From: Planctomycetota bacterium
GTDB lineage: Bacteria > Planctomycetota > Brocadiia > JAJRTI01
Direction of reading: 5' to 3'
Length of the DNA: 6,016 bases
Assembly: GCA_024278415.1 (NCBI GenBank)
Contig: JAJRTI010000802.1
Span: 1 to 6,016 of the forward strand
Below are positions 4,848 to 6,016 of this stretch, piece by piece (the stretch's first letter is position 1; every line of letters starts with the position of its first letter). The notes under the pieces were generated by a model, which was not told the DNA's origin, did not search any database, and saw nothing but the letters and a program-made list of their open reading frames with translations. The position numbers were made by a program, and so were the translations under genes.

Positions 4848-5918
4848 TTACGGTGTGACCACGGCTTTCATCACGTTGTCCTCGCGGGCCTTCACGCTGG
4901 CCAGGCCGTCGGCGAGGGTGTCCAGCTCGAAGGTGTGGCTGGCCAGCGGGTCCACGTTCACCAGCCCGGCCGAGAGCGCTTGGAGCGCGCTCGGCCATGT
5001 GAACGGTGCGAGCCACGAGAAGCGAATCGTCTTGTCCCAGAAAATCGAGTCTAGCGCGGGCACAGGGATCTTGTCGTCCGCGCCGGGCAAGCCGAAGAAG
5101 CCGATCACGGAGCGCCGGCCGGTCACGTCGAGCGCCATCTCGGCCGCGGACACGGAGCCAGTGGATGTCAGCGCGCGGTCGGCCATCTTGCCGTCGGTCA
5201 ACTCGGCGACCTTGGCCTTGAGGTCGTCGCAATAGTAGGGCGAACTGCTATCGACGGGGTTGATGACGACGTCCGCGCCGAGTTGCTTGCCGATCTCCAG
5301 GCGGTAGTCGCGCGTGCCGACGAGGATGGCGAGCCCCGCGCCGGCCGACTTGATGAGTTGCATTTGCATCAGGCCGATGGGGCCCGGGCCGAAGACGACG
5401 CAACTCATGCCGGGCTGCACGTCGAGGTTGCTCATCGCGTAGTAGGAGCACGCGAGGGGTTCGGTGAGCGAGCCGTGCTTGTACGATACGTTGTCGGGCA
5501 GCTTGACGCAGGACGAGGCCTTGACCTTGGAGTATTCGGCGAACCCGCCGTCCACGGACACGCCGAGCACCGACTTGGTTTCGCACAGGTTCGGCTGGCC
5601 CTTGCGGCAGATGTCGCAGATGTTGCAGTACTGCACCGGGTCGCACACCACGCGGTCGCCTTCTTTGAACAGCGCTTGCGCGAACGCGCCGACCTTGGCT
5701 ACGTCGCCGCAGTATTCATGGCCCAAGATGAGCGGCCCCTTGCCATCGCCGGTTTCGAGGGGGCTATCGCCGTAGTAGTAGGCGATGTCGGAGCCGCAGA
5801 TGCCGCAGGCCTTGACCCGCACCAGCACCTCGTCGTCGCCGATCTCGGGAATATCGATCTCTTCGAGCCGCATGTCATTCGGCTCATAGAAGACTTGAGC
5901 TTTCATCTTGTCGGCCAT
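4848..5918 (-). CDS. Zinc-dependent medium-chain dehydrogenase (sorbitol/threonine dehydrogenase-like)
   Basis: This 356-residue protein has the normal length and domain order of a zinc MDR enzyme, which oxidises secondary alcohols or polyols with NAD(P). Catalytic zinc ligands are visible: C41 in GICGSD, H67 and E68 in GHEYCG, and E153 in LTEPLAC. The structural zinc lobe has the four cysteines C98, C101, C104 and C112. The Rossmann loop is GPGPIG (177-182). After the second strand the sequence is ILVGTRDYRLEIG, where the acidic residue typical of NAD-preferring members appears replaced by G201-T202-R203, hinting at NADP use. All catalytic residues are present, so it should be active. The substrate could be a polyol, a sugar or threonine and cannot be fixed from sequence. 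The start is supported by GGAGG 8 nt upstream. It leads a two-gene unit with the STAS gene. Confidence 0.93.
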   Translation of the reverse strand: MADKMKAQVFYEPNDMRLEEIDIPEIGDDEVLVRVKACGICGSDIAYYYGDSPLETGDGKGPLILGHEYCGDVAKVGAFAQALFKEGDRVVCDPVQYCNICDICRKGQPNLCETKSVLGVSVDGGFAEYSKVKASSCVKLPDNVSYKHGSLTEPLACSYYAMSNLDVQPGMSCVVFGPGPIGLMQMQLIKSAGAGLAILVGTRDYRLEIGKQLGADVVINPVDSSSPYYCDDLKAKVAELTDGKMADRALTSTGSVSAAEMALDVTGRRSVIGFFGLPGADDKIPVPALDSIFWDKTIRFSWLAPFTWPSALQALSAGLVNVDPLASHTFELDTLADGLASVKAREDNVMKAVVTP

Positions 5919-5926
5919 GGGGGGAT

Positions 5927-5931
5927 CCTCC
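5927..5931 (-). promoter_or_regulatory. Shine-Dalgarno GGAGG of the dehydrogenase gene
   Basis: GGAGG on the minus strand lies 8 nt before the ATG at 5918-5916 and supports that start over the ATG four codons further in. Confidence 0.85.
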
Positions 5932-5952
5932 GTGAAGGAAGCGCGTGAGTTT

Positions 5953-5962
5953 CAGATATCTG
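5953..5962. promoter_or_regulatory. 10-bp palindrome CAGATATCTG upstream of the dehydrogenase
   Basis: A perfect palindrome lies 35-44 bp before the dehydrogenase start codon, between the heptad repeats and the ribosome binding site. A regulator site is possible. I could not identify a convincing -35/-10 pair nearby, so the promoter may lie in or beyond the repeats. Confidence 0.3.
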
Positions 5963-5963
5963 G

Positions 5964-5984
5964 ATACGGAATACGCAATACGGA
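5964..5984. repeat. Heptanucleotide tandem repeat ATACGSA x3
   Basis: Three adjacent 7-bp units read ATACGGA, ATACGCA and ATACGGA, differing only at the sixth base. They lie immediately upstream of the dehydrogenase gene. Confidence 0.8.
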
Positions 5985-5993
5985 ACAACGACT

Positions 5994-6016
5994 GCGTAAG
6001 GCGTAAGGCGTAAGGC
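5994..6016. repeat. Heptanucleotide tandem repeat GCGTAAG x3, running off the window
   Basis: Three perfect copies of GCGTAAG (5994-6000, 6001-6007, 6008-6014) are followed by GC at the window end, so the array may continue. It lies 9 bp from the ATACGSA array and has the same unit length with a different unit sequence. Confidence 0.85.

Noticed and set aside
5283..5948. 221-codon plus-strand open frame antisense to the dehydrogenase
   Set aside because: It mirrors a complete zinc dehydrogenase with all ligands in place; no independent motif.
5964..6016. CRISPR array
   Set aside because: The units are contiguous 7-mers without spacers.

Overview
The window is high-GC bacterial DNA with the look of an environmental genome. 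Its genes are widely spaced, and the gaps are filled with palindromes, short tandem repeats and a small inverted-repeat element. The gene content (a divergent NagB-like protein, a ROK repressor, an atypical PHP-like protein, a sorbitol/threonine-type dehydrogenase and a STAS protein), together with this repeat-rich intergenic DNA, suggests a Planctomycetes-Verrucomicrobia-Lentisphaerae or Hydrogenedentes-like lineage. That is an impression from gene and repeat style, not a demonstrated placement.

Layout. Positions 1-1323 (+) hold the 3' part of a PHP-like putative metal-dependent hydrolase whose start lies outside the window. It converges on 1694-2539 (-), a NagB/glucosamine-6-phosphate deaminase-like protein. 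The 370-bp gap between them holds a strand-symmetric inverted repeat and a 235-bp MITE-like element bounded by 4-bp TTAG direct repeats. That element abuts the nagB-like stop codon exactly. Upstream of the nagB-like gene, on the same strand, is a ROK-family repressor (2638-3876, -), preceded by a good sigma70-type promoter whose -10 box sits inside a 12-bp half-site inverted repeat, a likely autoregulatory operator. A 574-bp gap (3877-4450) carries that promoter and a cluster of strong hairpins, most of them in a 149-bp palindromic module with imperfect terminal inverted repeats. Then comes a two-gene unit read right to left: a zinc-dependent medium-chain dehydrogenase (4848-5918, -) followed after 22 nt by a STAS-domain protein (4451-4825, -) with a GTG start. 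The right edge holds two heptanucleotide tandem arrays.

How the genes may work together. The ROK regulator probably senses a sugar or sugar phosphate and controls itself plus the adjacent nagB-like gene. The nagB-like protein keeps several catalytic residues but has His where classical NagB has Asp141, and its phosphate-binding loop is altered, so it may act on another (amino)sugar phosphate. The PHP-like hydrolase and the dehydrogenase could belong to the same carbohydrate pathway; this rests on proximity only. No complete transport system, CRISPR array, defence system, rRNA or tRNA is visible.
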